Positions 7,753 to 18,316 of a stretch of 64,000 nt of DNA are shown one piece after another; the stretch's first letter is position 1, and every line of letters starts with the position of its first letter. Position numbers and translations under genes: made by a program. This stretch comes from Leptospira ilyithenensis. Its GTDB lineage: Bacteria > Spirochaetota > Leptospiria > Leptospirales > Leptospiraceae. The stretch is from contig NZ_RQHV01000062.1 of assembly GCF_004771005.1 (NCBI RefSeq), positions 406,001 to 470,000 of the forward strand. The letters run 5' to 3'. The notes under the pieces were generated by a model that saw only the letters and a list, made by a program, of their open reading frames with translations, was not told the origin of the DNA and made no database searches.

Positions 7753-8784
7753 TTAAAATTCGGTTCCTTTCTCAAGAAGACCTGTATTCGTTTGCAAGAT
7801 ATCTATATTGAAAAGCAGCAGGCTGAAGAGAAAGGTAACAAAGAACACTACCAAGATCAGTCCGAAAATCCCCAGGAAACCGTTCCTTAGAAAACGGAAT
7901 TGCAAATAAGAAACACTAACCAATGTGTTTTGAAGAGAAGAAAGTTGTTTTTCACCCCCCACCTTACCGTAATTATAGATATAGAACCCGGACAAAAGCC
8001 CGAGCAGGGATAAGATAAAGATTCCAAATTCAGTTACATAGTATTTTTGTAACAGGAAGAGAGGGATGTAGATGAAATTTCCGATTAGAACACCTACAAG
8101 AATGATCACCAGAAAATGAATCAAAAGCTTGAGATAGGAAGCTCTTGAGTTTGCCACCGGAGCGCGTCCTTCTTCTTCCAGAGCGGATGAATGTTTGAGT
8201 GTTTCGAAGGTAAGAGGTTCTTTTTTTCCTTTTTCAATGTATAGGGAGGAAAGAATGCAAAGAACAAGACTTGTAAGAAAAAAGACAACTCCTGCCCAAG
8301 CCCAGATTCCGCCTTCCGTAGCAATCCTAAGATGAACTAAAGTTTGTTGCAAGGTCCAAAAGATCCCCAACCAGAATAGTCCGCGATTTAAAGGCAAATA
8401 GAACCATGCCTTATAGAGGAAAGAAACAAATGCAGAGAAACATAGTAACATATAAAAAATAAGAATGAAGAATAATATCCTTTGCCCGATCAGGATGCGT
8501 TTGAGCGTATCGATGGATTCTTCCGGAGTCGTATCGATGGGAAGTTCTTCCTTTTGCAGCTCCCGGATCATATGGCTTAGATAATCGATTCGGAACCAAA
8601 CTCCTCTCTTGATTTCTATTTTTTGTTCCGGCGAACTAAAGCTGATGTCTTCTTCCTTTGCTTCCATACGGACGGAGATCGGTTCCGAAACTGCCAATTC
8701 GTAGTCAACTAACATGGAGTGTAATGCTAACACTAGTAAAAAAATAGGGGTGAGGATTGGAATTAGTCTTTGGTGTTTCTTCAT
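7753..8784 (-). CDS. Conserved multi-pass membrane protein, unknown function
   Basis: A 343-residue protein I do not recognise. There is a signal-anchor-like segment at the N-terminus (residues 8-24), a periplasmic-looking region to about 95 rich in Glu, and then at least five hydrophobic helices (about 100-125, 133-148, 160-182, 222-245, 250-272) plus a last one near 305-330. No catalytic motif is visible. It starts 4 nt after the stop of the gene at 8789-9772, so the two are cotranscribed. It ends convergently 10 nt from the MORN-like lipoprotein gene. Confidence 0.55.
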   Translation of the reverse strand: MKKHQRLIPILTPIFLLVLALHSMLVDYELAVSEPISVRMEAKEEDISFSSPEQKIEIKRGVWFRIDYLSHMIRELQKEELPIDTTPEESIDTLKRILIGQRILFFILIFYMLLCFSAFVSFLYKAWFYLPLNRGLFWLGIFWTLQQTLVHLRIATEGGIWAWAGVVFFLTSLVLCILSSLYIEKGKKEPLTFETLKHSSALEEEGRAPVANSRASYLKLLIHFLVIILVGVLIGNFIYIPLFLLQKYYVTEFGIFILSLLGLLSGFYIYNYGKVGGEKQLSSLQNTLVSVSYLQFRFLRNGFLGIFGLILVVFFVTFLFSLLLFNIDILQTNTGLLEKGTEF

Positions 8785-8788
8785 TTGG

Positions 8789-9772
8789 TTAGAGATAAAC
8801 TATCATGGCGATCATTCCTGCCGCAATTAATACAAGTAATACGATAAAAGGCATGATTTGAAAGGAGTCTTCGGAATCTTTCTGTTTTTGCGGTTGCCCC
8901 GCTTTTCTTACGGCAGTGATGGACGCAGGCGATGTCAATACGGGAGCGGCTCCCGCAGAACTGTCAAAGGTTTTGATTTTTACGGAATTTTCCTCTTCCA
9001 CTATCTTTCCGTAAACCTGCTCATTGATTTTGATTACCACTTCGGAAATATTTTTCGAGTTGGAAATGTTTACGATCTTTGCAGGAACCTGTTTGATGTT
9101 GCCTGAATCTTCCTTTAGTTCCAAACTTTCGATGATAGCATTGGTGATAGGATCGCCCGGCAACAAACGGATAAAAACATTATCTCCTCCTTTCAATTCG
9201 GAAAGTGGGGTCCCGTTAACAGGAGATAATTGGAAACGAAACTGAATCAGTTGTTTGTCGGGAGGAATGATAAAGCCGGAAGTAGTCGGTACGATTACGG
9301 GAGGAGCTTCTTTTTTTGCGATCTCTTCTTCATCAATCGTAGTTTTTTCTATATCGGCGGGATCGATCAGTTCATAATGAATCTCAACTCTGGGATTGGA
9401 GTTACCTGCGGTTCGATTGTGAATTTGAGTAAAAATAAATTCGATTCTATCCACCAGATTGTGATCTATGTAGTGGAACAGTTCTTCTAAAAAACTCTCT
9501 GAGTTAAAAGATGACTTTAAAACTTCGTGAATGGACTTTGTGATGTTTTTAAGTTGATCACCTTTGTAAATAACTCTCTGCGTTCTGTTATAAAAGTCCT
9601 GAAATGTGGACTTGACAGGGAGTAAAATCAAAGGACTACCGCTTGCCACTCCTTCAAATTTGATGGTACGGATTCCGACCGGGTCCAAAACAGCTGCAAG
9701 CATAGAATAAACCATGTTCGTTTCGTCCCGTACAATCACCTTAATAGAATAGTAATTTGGAGTGTCTGGCAT
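8789..9772 (-). CDS. Unknown protein with C-terminal membrane anchor
   Basis: About 327 residues from the ATG at 9772 (MPDTPNYYSIKV). A longer frame to 9817 exists but would run into the inverted repeat of the divergent promoter region and has no ribosome binding site. The bulk looks cytoplasmic, with an alpha/beta start (SIKVIVRDETNMVYSMLAAV), a linker rich in Pro and Glu near 165-190, and a PilZ-like or beta-rich region (QFRFQLSPVNGTPLSELKGGDNVFIRLLPG) that I cannot assign. The last 20 residues form a single transmembrane helix, so it is tail-anchored. It is paired with the membrane protein downstream. Confidence 0.55.
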   Translation of the reverse strand: MPDTPNYYSIKVIVRDETNMVYSMLAAVLDPVGIRTIKFEGVASGSPLILLPVKSTFQDFYNRTQRVIYKGDQLKNITKSIHEVLKSSFNSESFLEELFHYIDHNLVDRIEFIFTQIHNRTAGNSNPRVEIHYELIDPADIEKTTIDEEEIAKKEAPPVIVPTTSGFIIPPDKQLIQFRFQLSPVNGTPLSELKGGDNVFIRLLPGDPITNAIIESLELKEDSGNIKQVPAKIVNISNSKNISEVVIKINEQVYGKIVEEENSVKIKTFDSSAGAAPVLTSPASITAVRKAGQPQKQKDSEDSFQIMPFIVLLVLIAAGMIAMIVYL

Positions 9773-9780
9773 AAGGTTCT

Positions 9781-9820
9781 TTTTTGACAGTATCCATCTG
9801 ACGGAGAAAGCTGTCAAAAA
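9781..9820. promoter_or_regulatory. Perfect inverted repeat between divergent genes
   Basis: TTTTTGACAG (9781-9790) and CTGTCAAAAA (9811-9820) are exact reverse complements separated by 20 nt, filling most of the 60-nt gap between the start codons at 9772 (minus) and 9833 (plus). Each arm contains TTGACA, the -35 consensus, pointing toward the other arm. It could be a pair of back-to-back -35 boxes or an operator for a dimeric regulator. No good -10 is visible. Confidence 0.4.
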
Positions 9821-9832
9821 GATTAGGTTTGC

Positions 9833-11185
9833 ATGGGAATCGTCACATTAATTACCACCAGATACATTCGCGGGTCTCGCGTTTTAGGATTTTTATCCAT
9901 TAAGTCCAGGCTTTCCTTTATCGTTATGGCGGTTGGGGTCTCTTTGCTTGTTGTCGTACTTTCCATTTTCAATGGATTCCAAAAACAGGTGAAAGAATCG
10001 CTCTGGCAGGGCGGTCCGCACATCACGATCGAAAATTCCTTCGGTTCAGGGGCAATCTACGACTATGAGAAAGTAATTTCCCACTTGCAGAGCGATCCGA
10101 AACTCAAAGATTTCATTATTTCCGTGGAAGGAAATATCACAAGCCACGGACTCATCCAAAGCAATAACAACTTCAACCCGATTATGATCCGCGCCGTGCC
10201 GATCGATTCTGTGGAACGGCTGCTTCAGAACGGTCTTCCCAATTTTCCGAGGATTCTGCATTACAACCGGGATGAAATTCAAAATATAAATTCGAAAAAA
10301 CTGGTTGTGATCGGAAAAGAAATGAGCGCTATCTTCGGATACGGGATGGGGCGCGAAATCACTATGGCGGTTCCGGGAGGAAGATTCACTGTGGAGAGGG
10401 GGGTTCAGGTGAACGTCCAGACTTTCCGACTAACAGGGCTTTTTAAAACGGGGTATTACAATTACGATTCCAAGTTCGTATTTTTATCTCTGCCTGTGGC
10501 TCAGGATTTTTTTAAGATGAAGGGTGCCGTAAACCAAATTGCAATTAAGGTCAGTTCACTGGACGATCTGAAACAAACAAAAGTTAGGATTCTGAACCGT
10601 TTGAACGAAGACAATTGGAATCCTTCCATCCAGGAAAAAGCTTCCTGGTCAGTCAGAACGATTGCGGAAGAACAGGAAAATTTTCTAGCGGCACTTCGTT
10701 TGGAAAAAACAATCATCTCCATTATTGTATTTTTATTCATAGTTCTTGCGGCGCTCGGAATGGTTGCAACCGTCCACTCGCTCGTCCGTGCCAAAAGAAA
10801 ATCCATCGGAACATTGAAAGCGCTCGGACTTGCTTCCAATGATATACTTCTGATCTTCACACTCAATGCCATGGTAGTCGGAATTCTTTCTTCGCTTGTA
10901 GGTGGAATGTGGGGAATATTCGTCGCAACAAAACTGGAAGTAATCATCAGCGGTCTCTCCGAAATCATCAATTCGGTAGGAAGCACATTGAACCCCGGGG
11001 ATTGGAATCATATGGAGCTTGTTCCGAAAGATATTTATTATTTTGATCATATTCCGGTGGATATTGATATTTCCTTTATTTTTATGGTAACAACCGCTTC
11101 TACCATCTTATCTGGGTTAGCCGGGTACTTCCCTGCACGTTGGGCTGCAAATTTAAATCCTGTGGATACAATTCGAAATGATTAA
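9833..11185 (+). CDS. LolC/LolE-family lipoprotein-releasing ABC permease
   Basis: A 450-residue inner-membrane permease with the LolCE/FtsX/MacB layout: one helix near residues 25-50, a large periplasmic domain to about 290, and three helices at about 295-320, 345-370 and 405-435. The N-terminal [20 protein letters not shown] and the final [17 protein letters not shown] are family hallmarks. With LolD it forms the complex that extracts outer-membrane lipoproteins from the inner membrane, which matters here because the window encodes many lipoproteins. Only one permease gene is present, so it may act as a homodimer. It overlaps lolD by 8 nt. Confidence 0.85.
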   Translation: MGIVTLITTRYIRGSRVLGFLSIKSRLSFIVMAVGVSLLVVVLSIFNGFQKQVKESLWQGGPHITIENSFGSGAIYDYEKVISHLQSDPKLKDFIISVEGNITSHGLIQSNNNFNPIMIRAVPIDSVERLLQNGLPNFPRILHYNRDEIQNINSKKLVVIGKEMSAIFGYGMGREITMAVPGGRFTVERGVQVNVQTFRLTGLFKTGYYNYDSKFVFLSLPVAQDFFKMKGAVNQIAIKVSSLDDLKQTKVRILNRLNEDNWNPSIQEKASWSVRTIAEEQENFLAALRLEKTIISIIVFLFIVLAALGMVATVHSLVRAKRKSIGTLKALGLASNDILLIFTLNAMVVGILSSLVGGMWGIFVATKLEVIISGLSEIINSVGSTLNPGDWNHMELVPKDIYYFDHIPVDIDISFIFMVTTASTILSGLAGYFPARWAANLNPVDTIRND

Positions 11186-11876
11186 TTCTGAAAATTCTGT
11201 AACTATATCTGTTCGCGGTTTGGAAAAATTTTACCAAGTGGTGGATCAAAAATATCAAATCCTTTCCGGAATGGACTTTGAGGTCAGAGCGGGAGAAATT
11301 GCCTCCGTAGAAGGTGCTTCCGGTGTAGGCAAATCGACACTCTTGAACATACTCGGTGCAATGGACTCGTTTGACGGCGGTGAGGTGGAAGTTTGCGGAG
11401 TTTCTCTTAAAAACTTGAGTGAAAAACAAAGGGAAAATTTCAGAGCCGAAAAAATCTCTTTTATATTCCAACAACATTTGCTTCTGCCTGATTTTACCGC
11501 TTTGGAAAATGTAATGATGCCTCTTCTCATTTCCAAAATAAATCTGAACCAAGCAAAATCCCAAGCAAAGGAGATGTTGAAATTGGTGGGACTTGGAGAG
11601 AGAACGGAAAGTTTTCCTTCTCAACTGTCAGGAGGAGAGAGTGCAAGAGTCGGTGTTGCACGTGCTCTTGTGGGAAAAAAACAACTCATCCTTGCCGATG
11701 AACCGACAGGAAATTTGGATCGGGACAATTCCAGACATTTGATGGATCTGATTAAAAGCTTGCAAAATGAATTTCGTTTTTCACTGATCCTTGTGACCCA
11801 TGATATGGAGCTTGCTTCCATGGCTCATAAAAGAAATCGAATCGTATCCGGAAGATTAACACCGATTAACGGATGA
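11178..11876 (+). CDS. lolD: LolD-type ABC transporter ATPase
   Basis: A 232-residue ATPase. The Walker A motif GASGVGKST lies at 46-54, the Q-loop in [18 protein letters not shown], the signature in [15 protein letters not shown], and Walker B in [11 protein letters not shown] with a switch His in THD. These features match the LolD/MacB/FtsE group. The start overlaps the permease gene by 8 nt, so the two subunits are coupled. Together they would drive lipoprotein release toward the outer membrane. The next gene starts 4 nt downstream. Confidence 0.88.
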   Translation: MINSENSVTISVRGLEKFYQVVDQKYQILSGMDFEVRAGEIASVEGASGVGKSTLLNILGAMDSFDGGEVEVCGVSLKNLSEKQRENFRAEKISFIFQQHLLLPDFTALENVMMPLLISKINLNQAKSQAKEMLKLVGLGERTESFPSQLSGGESARVGVARALVGKKQLILADEPTGNLDRDNSRHLMDLIKSLQNEFRFSLILVTHDMELASMAHKRNRIVSGRLTPING

Positions 11877-11880
11877 GTCT

Positions 11881-12687
11881 TTGGCACTTTATTGCATCAG
11901 ATGTGGTCTTTCCGAACCGGTTTTTTTAGAAACCGGAAAATTCGGATGCCCGTCTTGTTTTTCCTGTTTTTTGCCAAAGGACTGGACCCGATTCTACTCG
12001 CAAAATCGTGAGATTTCCGTTCCGGTAAAGATAGACCATTCTCCTTATCCGCATATTTCTTTGTTTAGAGAAGTTACCTGCCGTATCCGCCTAACTCGGT
12101 GTTTGCGGGACGGATTTTTTCCTTATTATTCTCCCGCAAACGATAAAATTATTTCTTTGTTAGAGGAAAAAGGAATTCCTCTGGATTTGAAAACATCGAG
12201 TTCCGTTGTTTCCCCGGATTATCCCTACCGTTTTTATTGGAAAGAAGAGGATCATCTCCGCCTGGAATGGATTTTTACTTGGGAAAAAGGAAGCATATTA
12301 TCCGACGAAGACGGGTTTTCCCCCTTTTCGAAGAATTTTTTTAAAAAAATAAAGGGTTCCAAAAAAAAAGTCAGAGAGATTTTGTTTAGGAAAGGGCTTT
12401 GGGCTTGGTCCACTCGCACTGGTTTTTTGAATTCTTGTCCGACCAATGCGGGAAGAGGGGATCGTTTGAGCTTGCAATGGAAGATGCCTATGTTCCTTTA
12501 TAATGACCTGGAAGCCTATCTATCTCTTATTTTAGGATTTGGTTTAGAATTTAGGCTGATTACCGATGATAAGAGAGGTAGGAAAGGAGAGGATTCTGAG
12601 GTTCAAGTGCAGTTTTCCTGCAAAAATGCAAATCCGATCCAAAAACTACGGTTTCATAAAATTCTTGGTTTACTGGGGTTCGCTTAA
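11881..12687 (+). CDS. McsA-type zinc finger joined to a short McsB-like arginine kinase domain
   Basis: A 268-residue protein from a TTG start 4 nt after lolD. Residues 5-26 form a C-x2-C...C-x2-C finger (Cys5, Cys8, Cys23, Cys26) like that of McsA. The rest resembles McsB, the ATP:protein-arginine phosphotransferase: VTCRIRLTRCL (66-75) matches the RxRLARN motif, KEEDHLRLE (121-129) matches NEEDHxR, and SCPTNAGRGDR (185-195) matches SCPTNVGTGxR. McsB is about 350 residues; here the region after the nucleotide loop and the C-terminal domain are missing. In Firmicutes mcsA-mcsB precede clpC and mark substrates for ClpCP, and clpC follows here by 61 nt. Whether this version is catalytically active cannot be judged. 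Confidence 0.7.
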   Translation: MALYCIRCGLSEPVFLETGKFGCPSCFSCFLPKDWTRFYSQNREISVPVKIDHSPYPHISLFREVTCRIRLTRCLRDGFFPYYSPANDKIISLLEEKGIPLDLKTSSSVVSPDYPYRFYWKEEDHLRLEWIFTWEKGSILSDEDGFSPFSKNFFKKIKGSKKKVREILFRKGLWAWSTRTGFLNSCPTNAGRGDRLSLQWKMPMFLYNDLEAYLSLILGFGLEFRLITDDKRGRKGEDSEVQVQFSCKNANPIQKLRFHKILGLLGFA

Positions 12688-12748
12688 GTCGGTACGGTAA
12701 AGATGGGAACAAAGACGTTCGTCTAAGTATAAAGAGGTAAGGTGCGGC

Positions 12749-15295
12749 ATGTTGGAATTCACAAAAAGAGCAAAACGAGTCATCAACGAAATCGCGCAGG
12801 ACGAAGCTAAACGCTTAGGATCCGATTTTATCGGTCCCGAACATATACTACTCGGCCTATTGCGAGAAGAAGATTCGGTTGCGATCAAGATTCTAACGAA
12901 TCTTAACATAAATTTGAATGAGCTTAGAAAGGAAGTCGAAAAACGTACTCGTGAAAACACGGGCGCGCTACTACTCGATGTCACACAAGGCCAAGATAAA
13001 TATCAGAAAATGATAGAAATCTCCAAGGAAGAAGCCAAGAGATTAAAACATAATTATGTGGGAACGGAGCATATCCTTCTCGCGTTACTACGAGATAACA
13101 ATAATATTGCGGGCGGTTCGCTTTCTTCATTTAGCGTGAACTATAATGTAATCAAATCCGAAATTTTGCGCCTACTTGGCGCTCCTCCCGCAAGTGCGGT
13201 GGGTGCGGGAACTAGTACCGGCCAAACTCAGCAACAAACAACTCAATCGGCACCCAGACAGGAAAAAAGTAAAACTCCTATCTTGGATGAGTTCGCTCGC
13301 GATTTAACACAGCTTGCCCGTGAAAAAAAATTGGATCCGGTCATCGGAAGATCCAAAGAAATCGAAAGAGTGATTCAGATCTTATCACGTAAGACAAAGA
13401 ACAATCCGGTGTTAGTTGGTGAGTCCGGTGTTGGTAAAACCGCTATCGTAGAAGGACTTGCGCAAGCGGTTGTGGAAAAACTGGTACCTGATCTGTTATT
13501 TGAGAAAAGAGTACTTTCTCTTGATCTTGCAAGTTTGATCGCCGGAACAAAATACCGAGGTGAATTCGAAGAGAGATTGAAAAAGATAATGAAAGAGATC
13601 GTTACGTCTCAAAATATCATTATCTTTATCGACGAATTACACACGTTAATCGGTGCCGGAGCGGCGGAAGGCGCGGTAGATGCGGCCAATATTTTGAAAC
13701 CTGCTCTTGCCCGCGGCGAGCTGCAATGTATCGGTGCTACTACAAGCAACGAATATCGCAAATACATCGAAAAAGATTCCGCTCTGGAAAGAAGATTTCA
13801 AATGGTGAAAGTGGCAGAACCTTCCGTTGACGATGCCATTTTGATTTTGGACGGACTTAAAAAAGCATACGAAGCTCACCATAAGGTGCGTTATACGGCA
13901 AAAGCTCTTGAGCAAGCCGTAAAGTTATCTCACCGTTATATCAATGACCGTTTCCTTCCTGACAAGGCGATTGACATCATTGATGAAGCGGGAGCGAAAG
14001 CTCGCCTTGCCAATTGTCAACGACCGGCTGAGATCAAAGATATCGAAGAAGAAATCAAAGTTCTTTCTTTGAAAAAAGAAGATTTGGTTCGAGGTCAAGA
14101 GTATGAAAAAGCCGCAGCTGTTCGCGATGATGTGAACCGTAAAAAACAGGCATTGGAAGACAAAACCAAACAATGGCAAGAACGTATGGAAGGTTATGCC
14201 GTTTCCATTGAAGAAGAAGATATACTATCTGTTGTTAGTTTGTGGACCGGAATTCCTTTGAAAAAAATGGAACAAACCGAAAACAACAAACTTCTCAATT
14301 TGGAAGAATCCATTAAGGATAGAATCGTCGGCCAAAAAGATGCCATCGACAAAGTCGCTCGCGCGGTTCGCCGTTCCCGCACAGGTCTTAAAAGTGAAAA
14401 GCGTCCTACGGGATCTTTTATTTTCCTAGGACCTACTGGTGTTGGCAAGACAGAGCTTGCAAAAGCTCTCGCGGAACAGTTGTTTGGTTCCGGGGATGCG
14501 ATGCTTCGTATCGATATGTCTGAATATATGGAGCCTCATGCGGTTTCCCGCTTGATCGGTGCTCCTCCGGGGTATGTCGGTTATGATGATGGTGGTCAAT
14601 TGACCGAATTCGTAAGACGTAAACCTTATAGCTTGGTACTTTTGGATGAGATCGAAAAGGCTCACCATGATTTGTTCAATATTCTGTTACAAATTATGGA
14701 AGAAGGCAATTTGACCGATACAAAAGGAAGAAAAGTTAACTTCCGTGATACGATCATTATTATGACTTCGAATATTGCTGCGAAAGAGATTTCCAAAGGT
14801 GGTCGTCTGGGTTTTGAAGATTTCCAAGAGGAAAGAGAGCAATATAAAGCGGACCAGGCTCGGGAACAGTTGAAAAAACATTTTAATCCCGAGTTCTTGA
14901 ATCGTGTCGATGAAGTTGTTTATTTCGAACCTTTGAAAAAAGAAGAGATCGTTCAGATTGTGGATATCATGCTGAAAGATTTCAACAAACGACTTACCGA
15001 GAAGAAAGTGTTTGTAGAACTTTCACAACCCGCGAAAGAACATTTTGCCAATGTCGGTTATGACCAAAACTATGGCGCCAGACCGCTTCGCAGAGTGTTC
15101 CAACGGGAATTGGAAGATTATATGGCAGTTCAATCTTTGAAAGGAGTTTATGATAACCCAACGAAGATCTTCGTAGATGCTGTAGATGCAAAGCTTCAGT
15201 TTAGCGAAACTCCTTGGGAAGATTTTAAAGAACCTGTAAAGAAGGATGATGATTCTTCTTCCAGTGAAGAACAGAAGGATTTGGCCTTAGTGTAA
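12749..15295 (+). CDS. clpC: ATP-dependent protease ATPase subunit ClpC
   Basis: An 848-residue Hsp100 unfoldase. The double Clp N domain is at about 1-140 ([13 protein letters not shown] and [12 protein letters not shown]), the first AAA domain has GESGVGKT and [12 protein letters not shown], the UVR-like middle segment [12 protein letters not shown] lies near 450, and the second AAA domain has [16 protein letters not shown] and LLDEIEKAH. It unfolds substrates for ClpP. The RBS is AGAGGTAAGG before ATG. The McsB-like gene upstream suggests arginine-phosphate tagging or an adaptor role. The next ATG follows the stop directly. Confidence 0.95.
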   Translation: MLEFTKRAKRVINEIAQDEAKRLGSDFIGPEHILLGLLREEDSVAIKILTNLNINLNELRKEVEKRTRENTGALLLDVTQGQDKYQKMIEISKEEAKRLKHNYVGTEHILLALLRDNNNIAGGSLSSFSVNYNVIKSEILRLLGAPPASAVGAGTSTGQTQQQTTQSAPRQEKSKTPILDEFARDLTQLAREKKLDPVIGRSKEIERVIQILSRKTKNNPVLVGESGVGKTAIVEGLAQAVVEKLVPDLLFEKRVLSLDLASLIAGTKYRGEFEERLKKIMKEIVTSQNIIIFIDELHTLIGAGAAEGAVDAANILKPALARGELQCIGATTSNEYRKYIEKDSALERRFQMVKVAEPSVDDAILILDGLKKAYEAHHKVRYTAKALEQAVKLSHRYINDRFLPDKAIDIIDEAGAKARLANCQRPAEIKDIEEEIKVLSLKKEDLVRGQEYEKAAAVRDDVNRKKQALEDKTKQWQERMEGYAVSIEEEDILSVVSLWTGIPLKKMEQTENNKLLNLEESIKDRIVGQKDAIDKVARAVRRSRTGLKSEKRPTGSFIFLGPTGVGKTELAKALAEQLFGSGDAMLRIDMSEYMEPHAVSRLIGAPPGYVGYDDGGQLTEFVRRKPYSLVLLDEIEKAHHDLFNILLQIMEEGNLTDTKGRKVNFRDTIIIMTSNIAAKEISKGGRLGFEDFQEEREQYKADQAREQLKKHFNPEFLNRVDEVVYFEPLKKEEIVQIVDIMLKDFNKRLTEKKVFVELSQPAKEHFANVGYDQNYGARPLRRVFQRELEDYMAVQSLKGVYDNPTKIFVDAVDAKLQFSETPWEDFKEPVKKDDDSSSSEEQKDLALV

Positions 15296-15730
15296 ATGGC
15301 GATTCTCATTCCTTTACTATTCCTCTTTTCTTATTTTTTTATCAGAAAAGTATGGTTTCAGTTGAGAAAGGTGAGAACGCTCGGAACCATCGAGAGGATT
15401 CAGATTGGTATCATCAGACCCAATCTGGTTCTTCCCGAAGCCAAGGTTCATTATAAATATTATTTTCAATCAGGTCTGTATTTCGGGTCGGGTTACTTAA
15501 ATGTGTCTGATTTTCTACCGGGAAAAGAATTTCATCTACATTTGGGAGAGGCGGATTTGCCAACTATGTATGTAGATGAGTTTGAAATCACTAGCGAAGA
15601 ACATATCGAACATTACTTGCTTTCTCACGCGGGAAGTGTTTTTCTATACATAGACCCGATCGAGCCCTATCATTCCAGGATTGATCAGGTGAATTTAAAT
15701 TCAATCAGCGTTCATTCGGATTCAACATGA
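15296..15730 (+). CDS. Small membrane-anchored protein, unknown function
   Basis: A 144-residue protein that begins at the nucleotide after the clpC stop. Residues 1-16 are a hydrophobic signal anchor. The remainder looks like a small beta domain (VHYKYYFQSGLYFGSGYL, FHLHLGEADLPTMYVDEF). No family is recognised; the pattern loosely resembles DUF3592-type domains. The stop overlaps the next start by 4 nt, so it is part of the clpC operon. Confidence 0.55.
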   Translation: MAILIPLLFLFSYFFIRKVWFQLRKVRTLGTIERIQIGIIRPNLVLPEAKVHYKYYFQSGLYFGSGYLNVSDFLPGKEFHLHLGEADLPTMYVDEFEITSEEHIEHYLLSHAGSVFLYIDPIEPYHSRIDQVNLNSISVHSDST

Positions 15731-16500
15731 AAACTCAATTTCTCGCCTTTGTGATTGCACTGGCTCCTTTTAGTTTGGTATTTTCGCAAAGCCCTGCCGG
15801 CTCTTCTTATTTTCAAGCGGTTGAAGAATACAAATTAAGAAATTATCCCAAATCCATAGAATTACTCAAAGGACTTCAATCGGAAGGAAAGGCAACTTTT
15901 GAAAGTTATGCGCTCCTAGCTTATAATTATGATAAGTTAAATGATTTTGAAAATGCATACGGCTCCATCCAGGAAGCCCGCAAAAGAAAACCGGACGATG
16001 AAAATCTGGCAGCGGATACATTGGGTATTTTGGCCAAGTATAAAAAATGGAAAGCTGTGATCGAGTTGTCGGAAAAGTTCGTTCCTCTGTTTCCTACAAA
16101 TGCGGAAATACGATATTTTTATTCTCTCGCCTTATCGGAAAAAGGTGCTGGTAAAGTTGCGCTTTCTCAAATTGAAAAAGCAAAATCCGGAAATGCAAAT
16201 GATGTGCGTTTTCTGGAATTAGAGGGAAAGATTTATTATTTATTAAAAAATTATGATAAAGCGGATATGAGTCTTCGTTGGGCATCCTCTTTGAATGAAA
16301 AGTCAGCATCCATTTGGAATAACCTGGCTTTGGTTCAAGAAGCGCTATATCGTCAAAATTTGAAGTTGGGAAAAAAGAAAGATGCGGTCGGGTATTTGGA
16401 AGAAGCGAAAGAATGCATCCAAAAAGCCGAGAATATAGATTCCAATGACAGTTCCGTAAAAGAAAATCACAAACGTATTCATTCCATCACTAATTCGTGA
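15727..16500 (+). CDS. Exported TPR-repeat protein
   Basis: A 257-residue protein with a cleavable-looking signal peptide (residues 1-20, ending VFSQS). About four to five TPR units can be traced, including the pattern around residues 50-110 ([25 protein letters not shown]) and near 150-200. TPR arrays are protein-interaction scaffolds, so a periplasmic or lipid-associated scaffold is likely. It overlaps the upstream gene and mtaB by 4 nt each. Confidence 0.7.
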   Translation: MKTQFLAFVIALAPFSLVFSQSPAGSSYFQAVEEYKLRNYPKSIELLKGLQSEGKATFESYALLAYNYDKLNDFENAYGSIQEARKRKPDDENLAADTLGILAKYKKWKAVIELSEKFVPLFPTNAEIRYFYSLALSEKGAGKVALSQIEKAKSGNANDVRFLELEGKIYYLLKNYDKADMSLRWASSLNEKSASIWNNLALVQEALYRQNLKLGKKKDAVGYLEEAKECIQKAENIDSNDSSVKENHKRIHSITNS

Positions 16501-17789
16501 AGATCAAATTTCATACATTGGGTTGCCGTCTTAATTTTTTTGAGACGGACGGGCTTTATTCCGTGTTAAAGGATAAAGGTTTTAGCCTCGCGGACACCAA
16601 TGAATCTGCAAATTATATAGTCGTTAATACCTGCACTGTAACTAATAAAGCGGACGTTAAAAACAGAAGTATCATTCGAAATGCAATTCGTTCCAATCCG
16701 GGGGCGAAAATTTTTGTAACAGGCTGTTATGCGGAAACCGACAAAGAAGCAATCCTTGCGATCCCCGGTGTAACAGGAGTTTATGGAAATACGGAAAAAA
16801 GCGCACTACCATATCGTATTTTAGAAGATTGGAAAGGTGAGGTTCAAACTTCTCCAAAGGTTTTGGATCGTTTTTCTTATTCGGATGTTTTGCCGGAAGG
16901 CCATACCAGGGCTTATCTGAAAGTCCAAGACGGTTGCAATCGTAAATGCTCTTATTGTAAAATTCCTTCTGCGCGTGGTTTAGGCGTTAGTCGAAAATTC
17001 GAAGATGTACTGGATCAAGTGCGGTTTTTGCAAGACCATGGAGTCGGAGAGATTCAATTAACCGGCGTTAATTTGGGTTGGTATCGACTTGATAACGGAG
17101 AAAAAGGATTTATTTATCTTTTGGAGAGTATTCTGAAGATTCTCGAATATTCGAGACTTCGTCTATCTTCTATCGAACCCCCCGATGTGGGAACCGATTT
17201 GGCGGACCTGTTAACTCATCCTCGGTTTTCCAAATTTCTCCATGTTCCTTTGCAAAGCGGAAGCCGTGATGTTTTGAAAGCAATGCGTAGAACTTATCAT
17301 CCCGAGTCTTTTCGTAAAAGAATAGAAGCTGTAAGATCAAGACTTCCAGATATTTTTCTTGGAACCGATGTCATTGTAGGTTTTCCGGGTGAAGGGGAAG
17401 AGGAATTCGAAATCACTAAAGGTATGTTAGTTGATTTGGGTTTTGCAAAGATTCACGCTTTTCCGTATTCAGTTCGTAAAGGGACAGCGGCCGAAACTTG
17501 GGGAGACCCTATCACGGGTGATATCAAAAAAAGAAGAGTCTTGGATTTGATGAGCCTGAGCGCCGATCTGCATAAGAAATATGCGGAATCTAGAATTGGA
17601 ACTGTAGAAGAAGCTATCTTGGAGAGTGACGGGACTCTTGTTACCGGAAATTATTTAAAAGGAAAACTGAAAGACCAAGCTGATTATGAATATTTGACCG
17701 GCGGACAGTTCTTGGATGTTAAAATTGCCGGATACAGTTCAACTAATGCAGGTAAGGAAGGGACTTGCGAATTTGAATTAAGAAAGTAA
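16497..17789 (+). CDS. mtaB: tRNA t6A37 methylthiotransferase MtaB
   Basis: A 430-residue radical-SAM enzyme that adds a methylthio group to t6A37 of tRNA. The N-terminal UPF0004 domain has three cluster cysteines ([25 protein letters not shown]) and the radical-SAM motif is [11 protein letters not shown]. The TRAM-like tail occupies about 370-430. The opening [19 protein letters not shown] is typical of MtaB rather than MiaB or RimO. Translation starts at GTG 16497, overlapping the previous stop. Confidence 0.9.
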   Translation: MKIKFHTLGCRLNFFETDGLYSVLKDKGFSLADTNESANYIVVNTCTVTNKADVKNRSIIRNAIRSNPGAKIFVTGCYAETDKEAILAIPGVTGVYGNTEKSALPYRILEDWKGEVQTSPKVLDRFSYSDVLPEGHTRAYLKVQDGCNRKCSYCKIPSARGLGVSRKFEDVLDQVRFLQDHGVGEIQLTGVNLGWYRLDNGEKGFIYLLESILKILEYSRLRLSSIEPPDVGTDLADLLTHPRFSKFLHVPLQSGSRDVLKAMRRTYHPESFRKRIEAVRSRLPDIFLGTDVIVGFPGEGEEEFEITKGMLVDLGFAKIHAFPYSVRKGTAAETWGDPITGDIKKRRVLDLMSLSADLHKKYAESRIGTVEEAILESDGTLVTGNYLKGKLKDQADYEYLTGGQFLDVKIAGYSSTNAGKEGTCEFELRK

Positions 17790-17812
17790 TAAAAATAAGT
17801 TTGAGTGTGATC

Positions 17813-18316
17813 TTAGTATAGGTAAGTCATTTTAAGTTTGTATTTTGGGTAATGGGAAAGATGGAGGAGGGTTATACGGGGGTTGGAGGTCAGAGATCTA
17901 ACCCATCCAATCTCCGCCACCTTCTCCCCCCAACCCATTAAATCCAACTCCAACAATTTCGAAAAAAGAAAACATCTCGACACACCTAAATAATCCGCTA
18001 ATAAACTTAGCTCTACCAAATCCCCTTCACTGACTTTCATTCCTATACGAACCAAATCCAATCCTTCTTCTTGATATTGTTTCGAAATTTTTTCATTGGA
18101 CCACAATCTTCCGCTAAAAACGGATTCGTAATATTTGTTTATTAAATCGCTTAAAAGCTCTGAACAGGTTCGATTCTTTTTTAGAAATTCAAAATGTGCG
18201 AATAGACCGCGAGGGAGAAGAAACGTAAATGCTTTCCTACGGTTTTTTGGATTCGGACTTTTGCTGATAAAAGATTCGATCTGTTTGAGACGAATGAATT
18301 GGTTACGAGATCTCAT
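17813..18316 (-). CDS. DUF1564 family protein
   Basis: A 167-residue basic protein. The segment LLADYLGVSRCFLFSKLLELDLMGW, shown here in part, matches the core I associate with DUF1564, a paralogous family known to me only from Leptospira; the N-terminal half has the expected FTFLLPRGLFAHFEFL stretch and a short helical region. Function is unknown; some members resemble small DNA-binding or toxin-antitoxin-like proteins, but nothing here proves it. It ends convergently 24 nt from mtaB and stands alone on its strand. Confidence 0.7.
   Translation of the reverse strand: MRSRNQFIRLKQIESFISKSPNPKNRRKAFTFLLPRGLFAHFEFLKKNRTCSELLSDLINKYYESVFSGRLWSNEKISKQYQEEGLDLVRIGMKVSEGDLVELSLLADYLGVSRCFLFSKLLELDLMGWGEKVAEIGWVRSLTSNPRITLLHLSHYPKYKLKMTYLY

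Noticed and set aside
10501..10986. Long antisense frames inside conserved genes (for example inside the lolC/E gene and ilvD)
   Set aside because: They mirror codon bias of the real genes, have no ribosome binding sites and encode low-complexity sequence.
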